Positions 30,453 through 37,605 of a stretch of DNA of 40,392 nucleotides are shown here, piece by piece. A model generated the notes under the pieces. The model had not been told where the DNA came from. It searched no databases and was given only the letters and a program-made list of their open reading frames with translations. Each line of letters begins with the position of its first letter. The stretch's first letter is position 1. The translations under genes and the position numbers were made by a program. Source of the DNA: a virus; IMG/VR virus record IMGVR_UViG_3300044691_000286, positions 1 to 40,392 of that record; one strand, given 5' to 3'.

Positions 30453-30713
30453 ATGCCTGAAACCGCCATCACCATCACCGTCCCCACCGAGCCGCCGGTC
30501 TACGCGGTCGCGCTCGACGCCTACGACCATGCGTGGCAGCACAAGGCAGGGGGCTGGATGTGCGTCGAGCGTGTCGTTCAGGGGCTGCTGGGGCCCATGA
30601 ACGGGCCGATTCCGTGGACGGGTCTGCTGCTTCGGGGCACGGTTCGTGTGATCTGGACGCCGTCGGAGGCGAAGACCTGGTCGATTTGTGCAAAAGGATC
30701 CCAAACAGATTGA
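30453..30713 (+). CDS. Small hypothetical protein, first rightward gene
   Basis: 86 aa, ATG with GAGGAG 8 bases upstream. Reads ETAITITVPTEPPVYAVALD, then AWQHKAGGWMCVERVVQGLL and LLLRGTVRVIWTPSEAKTW. A compact alpha/beta protein with no recognised family. First gene after the divergent control region, so likely expressed early. Confidence 0.65.
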   Translation: MPETAITITVPTEPPVYAVALDAYDHAWQHKAGGWMCVERVVQGLLGPMNGPIPWTGLLLRGTVRVIWTPSEAKTWSICAKGSQTD

Positions 30714-30774
30714 GGAGGCCATCGAGTCCTTCCGCAAGCGCCGCGGTGCGCTACCCCTCGAACAGGCAGGCTGA
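30688..30774 (+). CDS. Possible 28-codon ORF
   Basis: GTG-led frame reading QKDPKQIEEAIESFRKRR then GALPLEQAG, ending 3 bases before the next ATG. The amphipathic, charged sequence looks coding, and GAGGAG inside it suits the gene at 30778 only poorly. It overlaps the gene before by 26 bases. It may be a tiny protein or the displaced C-terminus of that gene after an indel. Confidence 0.35.
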   Translation: MQKDPKQIEEAIESFRKRRGALPLEQAG

Positions 30775-30777
30775 CCA

Positions 30778-31488
30778 ATGACCGACACCGTCACACTGCC
30801 CGCCGACTGGCGCGAGCAGGTCCGCACCAACTACCAGCGCGGCTTCACCGGCGGACCCGACGCCATCATCGAACTCATCGACGTCCATTGGCGAACCGGC
30901 ACCGCACCCGCAGACCCGCCTGACCGATGGTTGGGACTCACTGCCGCGAGCGTGGTCATCACCCGAGACACCCGCCCGATGGTCGGAACCCAGGCGGAGT
31001 GGGAATGCTGGTTCAGCTACGGCCAGCCGCGCAGCATGGTGCGTACCCTCATCCCGTGCCCGCGCGGATTGTTCGGCGAAGTCGCGGTCGGCCAACGGAC
31101 CGCTGACATCTACGACGCGATGATCAAGGCCGTCGCCAACCTCACCGCCGACGACCTCGCACGCCTCACTGCGCCGCCGGTTCGCGTGCCCAACGCCGAC
31201 GGGCCGCGGTCCCCGGAGCGGCTGAGAGTCACGGCCACCACACCACCCTCGGCGAGCGTCCTCGTCGGCTCCCACCTGATCGTCATCGGAGCCGCGCCAC
31301 TGCTGGATGCGGTCGCCCACCTCGTCGGCATCGGGGACGACGGCGTCACCGTGCTCCGTGGTGTAGCCGTCCGCCGTGGCAAGGCCTACCCGCCCGCGCC
31401 ACCGCCGCGGTTCATCTCGCTCGCCGTGGTGCACCTCCTGCCCGCGCAGAACACCATCTACGACCGTGACATCGAACAGGCGGGATGA
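30778..31488 (+). CDS. Hypothetical protein
   Basis: 236 aa, ATG. N-terminal half: LPADWREQVRTNYQRGFTGG, EWECWFSYGQPRSMVRTLIP. Second half: TADIYDAMIKAVANLTADDL, VGSHLIVIGAAPLLDAVAHLV, AYPPAPPPRFISLAVVHLLP. No signal peptide or clear membrane helix. I do not recognise it. The gene ends 4 bases before the HIT gene, so the pair is probably co-translated. Confidence 0.65.
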   Translation: MTDTVTLPADWREQVRTNYQRGFTGGPDAIIELIDVHWRTGTAPADPPDRWLGLTAASVVITRDTRPMVGTQAEWECWFSYGQPRSMVRTLIPCPRGLFGEVAVGQRTADIYDAMIKAVANLTADDLARLTAPPVRVPNADGPRSPERLRVTATTPPSASVLVGSHLIVIGAAPLLDAVAHLVGIGDDGVTVLRGVAVRRGKAYPPAPPPRFISLAVVHLLPAQNTIYDRDIEQAG

Positions 31489-31492
31489 CGAC

Positions 31493-31915
31493 ATGCCGAC
31501 CGTGAGCGACTGCGTGTTCTGCGAGGTCGTGGCCGGCACCGCGCCTGCTGCGATCGTCCGCGAGTGGCCGGACGCCGTGGCGTTCAAACCGCTCGACCCC
31601 GTCGTCGAGGGGCACGTCCTCGTCGTCCCACGCGAGCACGTAGACGACGCGACCACCGACCCCGTCGTCACCGCCTACACCATGCACCGCGCCGCCGAAC
31701 TGGCCCGCGAGATGGACCACTCGAACATCCTGACCAGCATCGGCAAACCGGCCACGCAGAGCATCTTCCACCTGCACATCCACGTCATACCCAGGGCGAC
31801 AGGTGACCAGCTCATGCTGCCGTGGGGAACGACCGGCAACCCGCACGACCCACACTGGTGCAAGGTCGCTGACGCGCTCAACGCGAAGCTCAACGCGACG
31901 GCGAGACCGAGATAA
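31493..31915 (+). CDS. HIT-family protein (histidine triad)
   Basis: 140 aa from the ATG at 31493. Complete HIT fold: SDCVFCEVVAGTAPAAIVRE (with the CxxC often seen in actinobacterial members), VAFKPLDPVVEGHVLVVPRE, HRAAELAREM and the catalytic FHLHIHVIPRATGDQ (H-x-H-x-H). HIT enzymes cleave nucleoside phosphoramidates, AMP-lysine or dinucleoside polyphosphates. As a phage gene it could strip adenylyl groups or signalling nucleotides such as Ap4A; the substrate cannot be told. It follows the hypothetical gene at 30778 closely. Confidence 0.85.
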   Translation: MPTVSDCVFCEVVAGTAPAAIVREWPDAVAFKPLDPVVEGHVLVVPREHVDDATTDPVVTAYTMHRAAELAREMDHSNILTSIGKPATQSIFHLHIHVIPRATGDQLMLPWGTTGNPHDPHWCKVADALNAKLNATARPR

Positions 31916-31923
31916 GCGAGTAA

Positions 31924-31943
31924 CGGTCGGCCGCAACCGACCG
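31924..31943 (+). other. Small hairpin after the HIT gene
   Basis: CGGTCGG and CCGACCG form a 7-bp stem with a 6-base loop, 8 bases after the HIT stop. No U-tract follows. The rest of 31944-32070 shows no gene on either strand. Confidence 0.5.
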
Positions 31944-32075
31944 ACTCATCAACCACCACCCCGACGTTCGGAAAGTAGCGGCAGCGCGCCCAACGCCGCG
32001 TCCATTCACGCGAGTGGCATCGCACCATGGCCATGAGCCGAGTAGCCTTAGCCTGTCCTGGTGTCGGTCAGGCAG

Positions 32076-32114
32076 CAATGCCCCGTCGGGGTCCACCACC
32101 CTGGCGGGGCGTTG
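32076..32114 (+). terminator. Probable terminator upstream of the HTH gene
   Basis: CAATGCCCCG (32076-32085) pairs with CGGGGCGTTG (32105-32114) including one G-U pair, followed by TTCTG. It separates the HIT unit from the promoter of the HTH gene, 14 bases before that promoter's TTGACC. Confidence 0.6.
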
Positions 32115-32127
32115 TTCTGTGCCCTCT

Positions 32128-32156
32128 TTGACCAAAACTGTCAAGACCCGTACCGT
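32128..32156 (+). promoter_or_regulatory. Leaderless promoter of the HTH gene with inverted operator
   Basis: TTGACC (32128-32133), 17-bp spacer, TACCGT (32151-32156); the ATG of the HTH gene is 7 bases after, at the expected transcription start. TTGACCAAAACTGTCAA (32128-32144) is a perfect 5-bp dyad and, on the other strand, reads TTGACAGTTTTGGTCAA, the shared operator in reverse. This suggests self-control by the HTH protein. Confidence 0.7.
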
Positions 32157-32162
32157 GGCGCC

Positions 32163-32375
32163 ATGACCTCCAAGACATGGCTCACGCGAGAAGAGGCTGC
32201 CGCCCGGCTCAAGGTATCGACGCGCACGTTGGCGCGGTACACCGAGCTGGGTCTCATCCGCCGCGTCAAGGGCCCCACGCCGACCGAACCGTCCCTAGGA
32301 CTCAACGTGGTGCGCTACCAGCGCAGCGAGATCGAGCGCTACCGCGCCGTCCTGCGGGCCAAAATCAGTTATTGA
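32163..32375 (+). CDS. Small helix-turn-helix regulator (MerR/excisionase-like)
   Basis: 70 aa. TWLTREEAAARLKVSTRTLA (helix-turn-helix), RYTELGLIRRVKGP (wing), then VVRYQRSEIERYRAVLRAKI. No ribosome-binding site; the ATG falls at the predicted transcription start. Its own stop codon TGA is part of the TTGACA of the next promoter (32372). Because the inverted operator sits on its promoter and the same motif controls four other places, it is the best candidate for the regulator of the set. It could be a Cro-like control protein; no integrase supports an excisionase role. Confidence 0.78.
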   Translation: MTSKTWLTREEAAARLKVSTRTLARYTELGLIRRVKGPTPTEPSLGLNVVRYQRSEIERYRAVLRAKISY

Positions 32376-32400
32376 CAGTTTTGGACACGAGGACTAGCGT
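32372..32400 (+). promoter_or_regulatory. Promoter/operator of the shared motif, upstream of 32441
   Basis: TTGACA (32372-32377), 17-bp spacer with GTTTTGGACA, TAGCGT (32395-32400). It shares AGTTATTGACAGTT with the site at 35486. Start near 32407, leaving a 34-base leader with GGAG before the GTG at 32441. Confidence 0.7.
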
Positions 32401-32440
32401 CGCTCATAGCAGTTCGACACGCCGCACCGAGGAGATCACC

Positions 32441-32674
32441 GTGAGCCAAGCCAGCCTTGTGGGGCAGCACGTCGTCGGGCACCTGCACCGCAATATCGGA
32501 CCGAATGACCCGTTCTCGGGCGTTGTCGAGTCGGAGTACGTCGTGTCGATCGGTGGTTTCGACATCCCGATGGTCGCTTGCACCGCCGATAACGGCCGCG
32601 CGGTGTACGCGCTCCGGGCGCACGTCGTAGTCGACGCCCTGACAACAGCCAACGATACGTCCACGCAAAGCTAA
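32441..32674 (+). CDS. Small hypothetical protein
   Basis: 77 aa from the GTG at 32441 (GAGGAG 7 bases upstream). Reads ASLVGQHVVGHLHRNIGPND, VESEYVVSIGGFDIPMVACT and ALRAHVVVDALTTAND; beta-rich with no recognised family. Driven by the 32372 promoter and placed directly before the methyltransferase. The open frame extends further upstream over the HTH gene, which is noise. Confidence 0.65.
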   Translation: MSQASLVGQHVVGHLHRNIGPNDPFSGVVESEYVVSIGGFDIPMVACTADNGRAVYALRAHVVVDALTTANDTSTQS

Positions 32675-32692
32675 AAGCTGATCGGAGTGACT

Positions 32693-33484
32693 GTGATCAT
32701 CGAGGGCGACGCCCGCACGTGCTTGACCGCATTGGACGGCGGGTTGGCCAATATCGTGGTCACAAGCCCGCCATACTTTGGGTTGCGTGACTACGGCGTG
32801 CCGGGAGAGATCGGCGCTGAACTCCACCCGGACGACTACGTCAAGGCCCTGATCGATGTGCTTGACGGTGTACAGCGCATTCTCGCCCCGGACGGCTCGG
32901 TGTTCCTGGTGGTGGGCGACAAGTACGCCAGAACGGGCGGTGTGGACCGGAAAGTGCGCGGCGGTGCGGCAGACCCGGGAGGCCGCGTGCACGCCCGCCC
33001 TGTCCAGCGGGGAGTTGCCGGCGTGAAGAACGGGTCGTTGATCGGGCTGCCGTTCCGGTTGGCGCTCGCAGCAGTAGACGCGGGCTGGGTGTGGCGTCAG
33101 GAAATCGTGTGGCACAAACCCAACCCGCTGCCGGAGTCCGTCCGCAACCGGTCTCAGCGCTCGCACGAAACCATCTTGCACTTATCCCGCACCAACCAGC
33201 CATACTGCCGGAATATCGACGGCGGGCGTTTCGGTCACGACGTGTGGGAATTCCCCGTGGGCAGCTATCGGGATCCGTTGGGGCGTAAGCACCCCGCTGT
33301 GTTCCCCGAACCGCTGGTAGAGCGCATCCTGACCGACTACTGTCCACCTGGCGGACACGTGCTGGACCCGTTCGCAGGTAGTGGCACCACGTGCGCAGTA
33401 GCGCGCAGGGCAGGGCTGCGCTGGACCGGCATTGAGCTGAACCCGGAGTACGCCCAAATAGCCCGGATGCGGTGTGCGCTGTGA
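32693..33484 (+). CDS. DNA methyltransferase (beta-class, N4-cytosine or N6-adenine)
   Basis: 263 aa from the GTG at 32693, chosen because GGAG lies 5 bases ahead of it; an in-frame GTG at 32687 overlaps that site. Motif IV comes first: VVTSPPYFGLRDYGVPGEIG (TSPPY), then LIGLPFRLALAAVDAGWVWR, IVWHKPNPLPESVRNR (typical of this class), HPAVFPEPLVERIL, and motif I near the end: VLDPFAGSGTTCAVARRAGL with WTGIELNPEY. This order is the beta group. No restriction enzyme is adjacent, so it most likely protects phage DNA from host restriction. It overlaps the polymerase gene by GTGA. Confidence 0.88.
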   Translation: MIIEGDARTCLTALDGGLANIVVTSPPYFGLRDYGVPGEIGAELHPDDYVKALIDVLDGVQRILAPDGSVFLVVGDKYARTGGVDRKVRGGAADPGGRVHARPVQRGVAGVKNGSLIGLPFRLALAAVDAGWVWRQEIVWHKPNPLPESVRNRSQRSHETILHLSRTNQPYCRNIDGGRFGHDVWEFPVGSYRDPLGRKHPAVFPEPLVERILTDYCPPGGHVLDPFAGSGTTCAVARRAGLRWTGIELNPEYAQIARMRCAL

Positions 33485-35478
33485 TCGAGTCGTTCGTCCT
33501 GGACACGGGGTGCGTCACCGACCGCTACGCCGATGTACACGTGCTGAGTGGCCCTGACGGTGGTGATCACCGGGTGCTGCGCCGGTGGCTGGACGCGCAC
33601 GCCACCGAAGCGCTGGGACTGGACAGCGAGACGAATTCCGAAGACCCGTTCGGGTACAAGCACATCCTCCGATTCGTCCAGATAGCCAGCGTCACCGAGG
33701 TGTGGCTGCTGGACATCCAGACGCTGGGCACGGAGTTCATCCGGAGCATCATCCGGCAACACCGGTTCTGGGTGGCGCACTTCCCCGGCTCGGCCGAGAT
33801 ACCGTTCATCGAGAACGCGTGCCCCGGTGCGTTCCGGATGGACGACGACTTTCCTCACGTCGTTGACACCCAAGTGGTGCTGGCTTACCACGATCCGCGC
33901 ACCGTGATGCCGGAAGACAAAGAGGGAATCGACCCGCGGCTGCCCCACCGCAAGGGGCTCAAGCCCACCACCACCCGTGAGCTGTCGCCGGTGCTCGAGC
34001 AGACCGATACTGAGCTCGCGCAGTGGTTCCGCGACCACGCGCCCGTGGGGCAGCGCGTCGGCAACCGCCTGACAAGCTGGGGGTACGCCAACGTGCCCAC
34101 CACCGAAGACGTCTACCGCCGGTACTCGGCTCTCGACCCGCTAATGGCGATCAGACTGTGGCACCACATGCGCGCGGCGATCAAGGCGCGGGGGCAATGG
34201 GCCATCGTCGAACGCGACCTGCGCTGGCAGTGGGATATTGACCGGATGACGTTCCGCGGGATGCGGGTCGACTCTCCATATGCCATCTGGCTTGACCGCA
34301 CGATGGCGCAAGTGGTCGCTGACAACGAGTCAGCCTTAGACGACCACGGGGTCAAGCCAAGCGGGCAGGGCCCGTCTGTGGGCGAGGCGTTCACGTCGCT
34401 CGGTGTGGCGCCGCTGAAGATGACAAAAGGCACCGCGGGGAAGAATGGCAAGCCCGGTACCCCGCCGGCGCCGTCCTGGGACCAGTCCGTGCTCAAGCAG
34501 CTGCGCGCCCGGCAGGGCGATGTGGGGGAACTCGCCGGCCTGGTGCTGGCCAGTCGCGCCGCGGGCAAATTCCGGACGACCTACGTCGAACCGATGATTG
34601 CCGCCACCGAGCGGGATGGCCTGATTCACTGGCGTCACCTGGCGATTGGTACCACGACGGGCCGGAACTCCGCTATGGACCCGCCCCTGCAGCAGCAACC
34701 GAAGAAAGACACCCGCGTCCGGGCGGCCTACCGCGCGCCGGAGGGCTTCACCCTGGTGTCCTGCGACCTGTCACAGGGCGAGCCGCGCACGATGGCCGCG
34801 CTGTCGGGGGACGCCAACCTGCTCGAGGACATCTACTCCGGCGACCTCAACGGCGCTATTGCCACAACGGCGTTCGGCGACCTGTACGTGCCGTCGCAGG
34901 GCAAGACCGCGGGCACGGCGTCCTATCTCATGCGGCAGGGGGGCAAGGCAGGCTTCTTGGCCAAGTGCTACGGAGGCGGCGACGGCCGCGTGCTGTCCAC
35001 GCTGGGTGTCGACGACATCGCGCCGGTGCGGCGGTGGGAGTCGCGGTACTCGCGGCTGTTCGAGCACGCCCGGGAGATTAACCTGCAGTCCGCTGTGGTG
35101 CTCGAGTCCGGTCGCGTGTGCCCGCTGTGGGACCGATACGTGGTAATCAACGGTGACGAGCCGAAGGTGTACCCCAAGCCGTCACGAAAGGGTCTCAACT
35201 ACGAAACGCAGGGGACACAGCGTGATCTTCTCCTGGCGTGCTGGGAACGGCTGCGCGCACGCGGGTACGGGCGGTATCTGTGGTTCGTGCTGCACGATGA
35301 GATCATCCTGTGCGTGCCGGAAGCCATGGCCGCGCAGGCACGGCGCGACCTCGAAGAGTGCATGACATTCACGTGGCGCGGTGTCCGCTTCGAGTGTGAG
35401 GCTGAAATCAACGGCCGCACCTGGTTGCCTCAACCGGCCGACTTCGACCTTGCGGAACTGGACTCCGTGCTCGCGTAG
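33481..35478 (+). CDS. DNA polymerase I-like (family A)
   Basis: 665 aa, GTG overlapping the methyltransferase stop. N-terminal 3'-5' exonuclease-like domain: LGLDSETNSEDP (first D-x-E), an atypical VAHFPGSAEIPFI where N-x-x-x-D is expected, and YSALDPLMAIRLW (Y-x-x-x-D). Polymerase domain: TTTGRNSAMDPPLQQQPK, motif A VSCDLSQGEPRTMAAL (usually D-Y-S-Q-I-E-L-R), motif B RQGGKAGFLAKCYGGGDG (K...F..YG) and motif C LHDEIILCV. The catalytic Asp of A and the HDE of C are kept; motif A differs at several positions. The enzyme is likely to be the phage replicase; proofreading is uncertain because one exonuclease motif is changed. Confidence 0.9.
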   Translation: MIESFVLDTGCVTDRYADVHVLSGPDGGDHRVLRRWLDAHATEALGLDSETNSEDPFGYKHILRFVQIASVTEVWLLDIQTLGTEFIRSIIRQHRFWVAHFPGSAEIPFIENACPGAFRMDDDFPHVVDTQVVLAYHDPRTVMPEDKEGIDPRLPHRKGLKPTTTRELSPVLEQTDTELAQWFRDHAPVGQRVGNRLTSWGYANVPTTEDVYRRYSALDPLMAIRLWHHMRAAIKARGQWAIVERDLRWQWDIDRMTFRGMRVDSPYAIWLDRTMAQVVADNESALDDHGVKPSGQGPSVGEAFTSLGVAPLKMTKGTAGKNGKPGTPPAPSWDQSVLKQLRARQGDVGELAGLVLASRAAGKFRTTYVEPMIAATERDGLIHWRHLAIGTTTGRNSAMDPPLQQQPKKDTRVRAAYRAPEGFTLVSCDLSQGEPRTMAALSGDANLLEDIYSGDLNGAIATTAFGDLYVPSQGKTAGTASYLMRQGGKAGFLAKCYGGGDGRVLSTLGVDDIAPVRRWESRYSRLFEHAREINLQSAVVLESGRVCPLWDRYVVINGDEPKVYPKPSRKGLNYETQGTQRDLLLACWERLRARGYGRYLWFVLHDEIILCVPEAMAAQARRDLEECMTFTWRGVRFECEAEINGRTWLPQPADFDLAELDSVLA

Positions 35479-35485
35479 AAAGTTA

Positions 35486-35513
35486 TTGACAGTTGTGGAC
35501 AAACGAGTAGAGT
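35486..35513 (+). promoter_or_regulatory. Leaderless promoter/operator of the shared motif, upstream of 35521
   Basis: TTGACA (35486-35491), 16-bp spacer with GTTGTGGACA, TAGAGT (35508-35513), then seven bases and ATG. It begins 8 bases after the polymerase stop. The start codon falls at the expected +1, so the mRNA is probably leaderless. Confidence 0.7.
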
Positions 35514-35520
35514 CCTTCAT

Positions 35521-35862
35521 ATGACCTCGATAGCGAAGATGACCGACCCGATCGCAGCGGCCTTGGAGTTCAACTCGACTCACGAGGACGCTGCCGAGTT
35601 CTGGACTGAGGCGGACGCTGTCTTGGTCGCGGCCGGTACCCCGAAGATCTACACCACCGCCGTGGCTCCGGGAACCGGCTGGAACATCCGGATCGTGGCC
35701 TACCTCGGCATCGAGCTGGAGAACGGCTCGAACGCGGCTTGTGGAGAACCGGTCATCTGCACCATGCGCCGCAAGGGCGGGATGACCTCCGAGAAGGCCG
35801 CCGCCTGGTGGGGCCGCAAGAACTTCGGAGACTACCCGATCGTTCACCGTCACCTGGTCTGA
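35521..35862 (+). CDS. Hypothetical protein from leaderless mRNA
   Basis: 113 aa. No ribosome-binding site is possible, since TAGAGT ends 7 bases upstream. Reads MTDPIAAALEFNSTHEDAAE, FWTEADAVLVAAGTPKIYTT, GTGWNIRIVAYLGIELENGS and KAAAWWGRKNFGDYPIVHRH. Two Cys (AACGEPVICTM) lie in the middle. No family recognised. Strong separate control suggests it is made early or at a high level. Confidence 0.7.
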   Translation: MTSIAKMTDPIAAALEFNSTHEDAAEFWTEADAVLVAAGTPKIYTTAVAPGTGWNIRIVAYLGIELENGSNAACGEPVICTMRRKGGMTSEKAAAWWGRKNFGDYPIVHRHLV

Positions 35863-35874
35863 GAAGGAAACGAA

Positions 35875-36105
35875 ATGAAGTACATCAACAACGCCGGGGA
35901 ACCCGCCGAATGTGAGGTGTGGTCCCCTGGCCCGCGGTCTCGAAGCGTGTGGCTCACCAACGGAAGTTGCGCACGCTGGTCGGACAAGCGCAAAAGGTGG
36001 GAAGAGGTTCACCCGCCGCTGTGCGTAGGCCAAGGCGACCGAATGGACGCCCGGAAAGCGCCCAAGTTGGCCGAGCGAGATTGGCAAAACGCCCTCGCGA
36101 GTTAA
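35875..36105 (+). CDS. Small hypothetical protein
   Basis: 76 aa, ATG with GAGAAGGAA 6 bases upstream. Reads YINNAGEPAECEVWSPGPRS, WLTNGSCARWSDKRKRWEEV and APKLAERDWQNAL; rich in Trp, Arg and Lys. No recognised family. It follows the leaderless gene with a 12-base gap. Confidence 0.6.
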   Translation: MKYINNAGEPAECEVWSPGPRSRSVWLTNGSCARWSDKRKRWEEVHPPLCVGQGDRMDARKAPKLAERDWQNALAS

Positions 36106-36163
36106 CCACAAGGCCGTCTATCAACCACCAGGTTTGCTCAATACGAGAAAGGCTCCGACCCGC

Positions 36164-36268
36164 ATGCACCACTACCGTCGCCCGCCGAACTACTTGGTTC
36201 GCCGTTTCTGGTTGGCGGTCGCGCTCACCGTTGGCGTGGTGGCCGAAGTCGTCCGATTGTTCCACTGA
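36164..36268 (+). CDS. 34-residue membrane protein
   Basis: 34 aa, ATG with GAAAGG about 12 bases upstream. A basic start (HHYRRPPNYLVRRF) leads into one hydrophobic helix (WLAVALTVGVVAEVVRLFH). Too small for family assignment. Located among other small single-span proteins in this accessory segment. Confidence 0.5.
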   Translation: MHHYRRPPNYLVRRFWLAVALTVGVVAEVVRLFH

Positions 36269-36285
36269 CCGAGGGAGAACCAACC

Positions 36286-36834
36286 ATGACCGACATCGAC
36301 CAGGCGACCGTTGTCCCAACCGAACCCCCGCGCGCGAGGCACACGCTGCGCACCATCGCGATCAGTATCGCGGCTGTCGCCGCCGTGCTGGTTGCGCTGG
36401 TGCTCGTGCTCGTTCCGAAGAGCACTGCAAAGCGACCGGTGCTGGCGTGAAGGCGGTGGAGGAGAAGGTAGTACCGCACCGTTGAATGCCCCTCCGGGGG
36501 GCAGCGACTACAACTCTCTATTCACTGCCAACACCCCCGCGCCCACTAGGCGTCGGACTTCACCGTGGATCTGAAAGTCACCTCCAAGCAATGTTTCGGG
36601 AGCGCAGGCTGCAGTGTCTTGGTGGAACCACACCTGACCTACACCAAAAACCTATCCGACCTCAACGGGCAATCGTGCCAGATCACCTACTCGATCACCG
36701 GTGATGAATCGGGGGAAGTCATCGGAACCGTAAGCAGCGTGGGCTCGGAACTGACGGTGCGCTCGTCAGCAATCTCCACACCCAAGTCAGCTACTCCGGT
36801 CACCGCCACCGTGACCGCAGTCGATTGCAACTGA
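36286..36834 (+). pseudogene. Single-span membrane protein gene, apparently split by two frameshifts
   Basis: The start at 36286 (GGGAGAACC upstream) gives 54 aa: a polar N-terminus and a membrane helix (IAISIAAVAAVLVALVLVLV), then a TGA at 36448. One frame over, 36450-36550 encodes a Gly/Pro/Ser linker (EGSTAPLNAPPGGSDYNSLF), and back in the first frame from about 36553 a domain follows: DFTVDLKVTSKQCFGSAGCS, LVEPHLTYTKNLSDL, ITYSITGDESGEVIGTVSSV, ending TAVDCN. The extracytoplasmic domain has the conserved CFGSAGC pattern I recall from actinophage membrane proteins. A +1 change near 36448 and a compensating change near 36550 would restore one reading frame of about 180 codons. Either a pseudogene or assembly errors. 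Confidence 0.55.
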
Positions 36835-36835
36835 G

Positions 36836-37432
36836 ATGTCAGCCACCGCGGACAAACCGCGTGCCACGATGTACGGGAACCCCGTGCTGACGGCGGCCGA
36901 CCTCGACCGGGGTACGTGCGCCAAGGCCGATCACCCGGTCACCGAAGCCGGTCATCCGGTCAAGGAAGCGATCGTCTACCGCGAATACCGGCCATTCTGC
37001 CGGGCGTGCCATACCGAGACGGTTGCCGCGCTTCCCCCGCGCACGTGCCGGCGGGGGCTGCACGACCTGTCCAAGCCGAACGCCACCGACGGCTCACGGC
37101 GGTGCCGGGAATGCCGGAAGGTAACGCAAGCTAGTGCGCGCCGCGTCAGTGGGCGGCACGAACACCGGCCGGAAGTCAAGGCCCGGTACGCGGTACGCGA
37201 GATTGACTACTCTCTTCGCGGCACGTTCCCGTCGCTCGAGGTGCGCAGCGGTGCCGCGTGCTCACCGCGCACGGCGTTCCTGTTCGAGCCGCGCATGTAC
37301 GGTGAGTCCGCCACGGAATGGGCGTATCGACTCAGCCAGGCAGCCGCACTGTGCGGAGACTGCCCCGTCTGGCAGCTGTGTAAGCAGTGGGCAGCCGAGC
37401 AGCGCGACCCGATCATGCTGGCGGCATTGTGA
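36836..37432 (+). CDS. Zinc-ribbon / WhiB-like fusion protein
   Basis: 198 aa, ATG one base after the preceding stop. The N-terminal half has treble-clef-like cysteines: GTCAKADHP, FCRACHTE, RTCRRGLHDLSKPNATDG, RRCRECRKV. The C-terminal half (about 140-198) is WhiB-like: AACSPRTAFLFEPRM, then ALCGDCPVWQLCKQWAAEQR, giving C ... C-x2-C-x5-C for a [4Fe-4S] cluster. The usual G-(V/I)-W-G-G turn after the last Cys is absent; the protein ends DPIMLAAL. Wbl proteins bind sigma factor sigma-A, and phage Wbl can shut down host genes. A zinc domain fused ahead of it is unusual. Confidence 0.75.
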   Translation: MSATADKPRATMYGNPVLTAADLDRGTCAKADHPVTEAGHPVKEAIVYREYRPFCRACHTETVAALPPRTCRRGLHDLSKPNATDGSRRCRECRKVTQASARRVSGRHEHRPEVKARYAVREIDYSLRGTFPSLEVRSGAACSPRTAFLFEPRMYGESATEWAYRLSQAAALCGDCPVWQLCKQWAAEQRDPIMLAAL

Positions 37433-37605
37433 TCATCGTCGCCTACGCGCTCTACACGCTGCTGCTGGTCGCCGTCGTCACACTTATGGTGTGCTGTGTC
37501 GCGGTAGCCGTGTTCCCGCTGCCGGAAGACGAGCGCCACTACGAGTCCACAGAGGACACGTTCTTCGAGGACGTGTCGCGATACCGAGAGGGGTTGGGCG
37601 AGTGA
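37429..37605 (+). CDS. Small membrane protein
   Basis: 58 aa, GTG at 37429 overlapping the WhiB-like stop (GTGA), and its own stop overlaps the helicase GTG. One hydrophobic helix IVAYALYTLLLVAVVTLMVC near the N-terminus, then an acidic cytoplasmic end (EDERHYESTEDTFFEDVSRY). It is translationally coupled on both sides. Function unknown. Confidence 0.7.
   Translation: MIIVAYALYTLLLVAVVTLMVCCVAVAVFPLPEDERHYESTEDTFFEDVSRYREGLGE

Noticed and set aside
30089-32375. Temperate lifestyle with integrase and excisionase
   Set aside because: Two excisionase-like HTH proteins exist, but no tyrosine or serine integrase or partition genes were found anywhere in the window.
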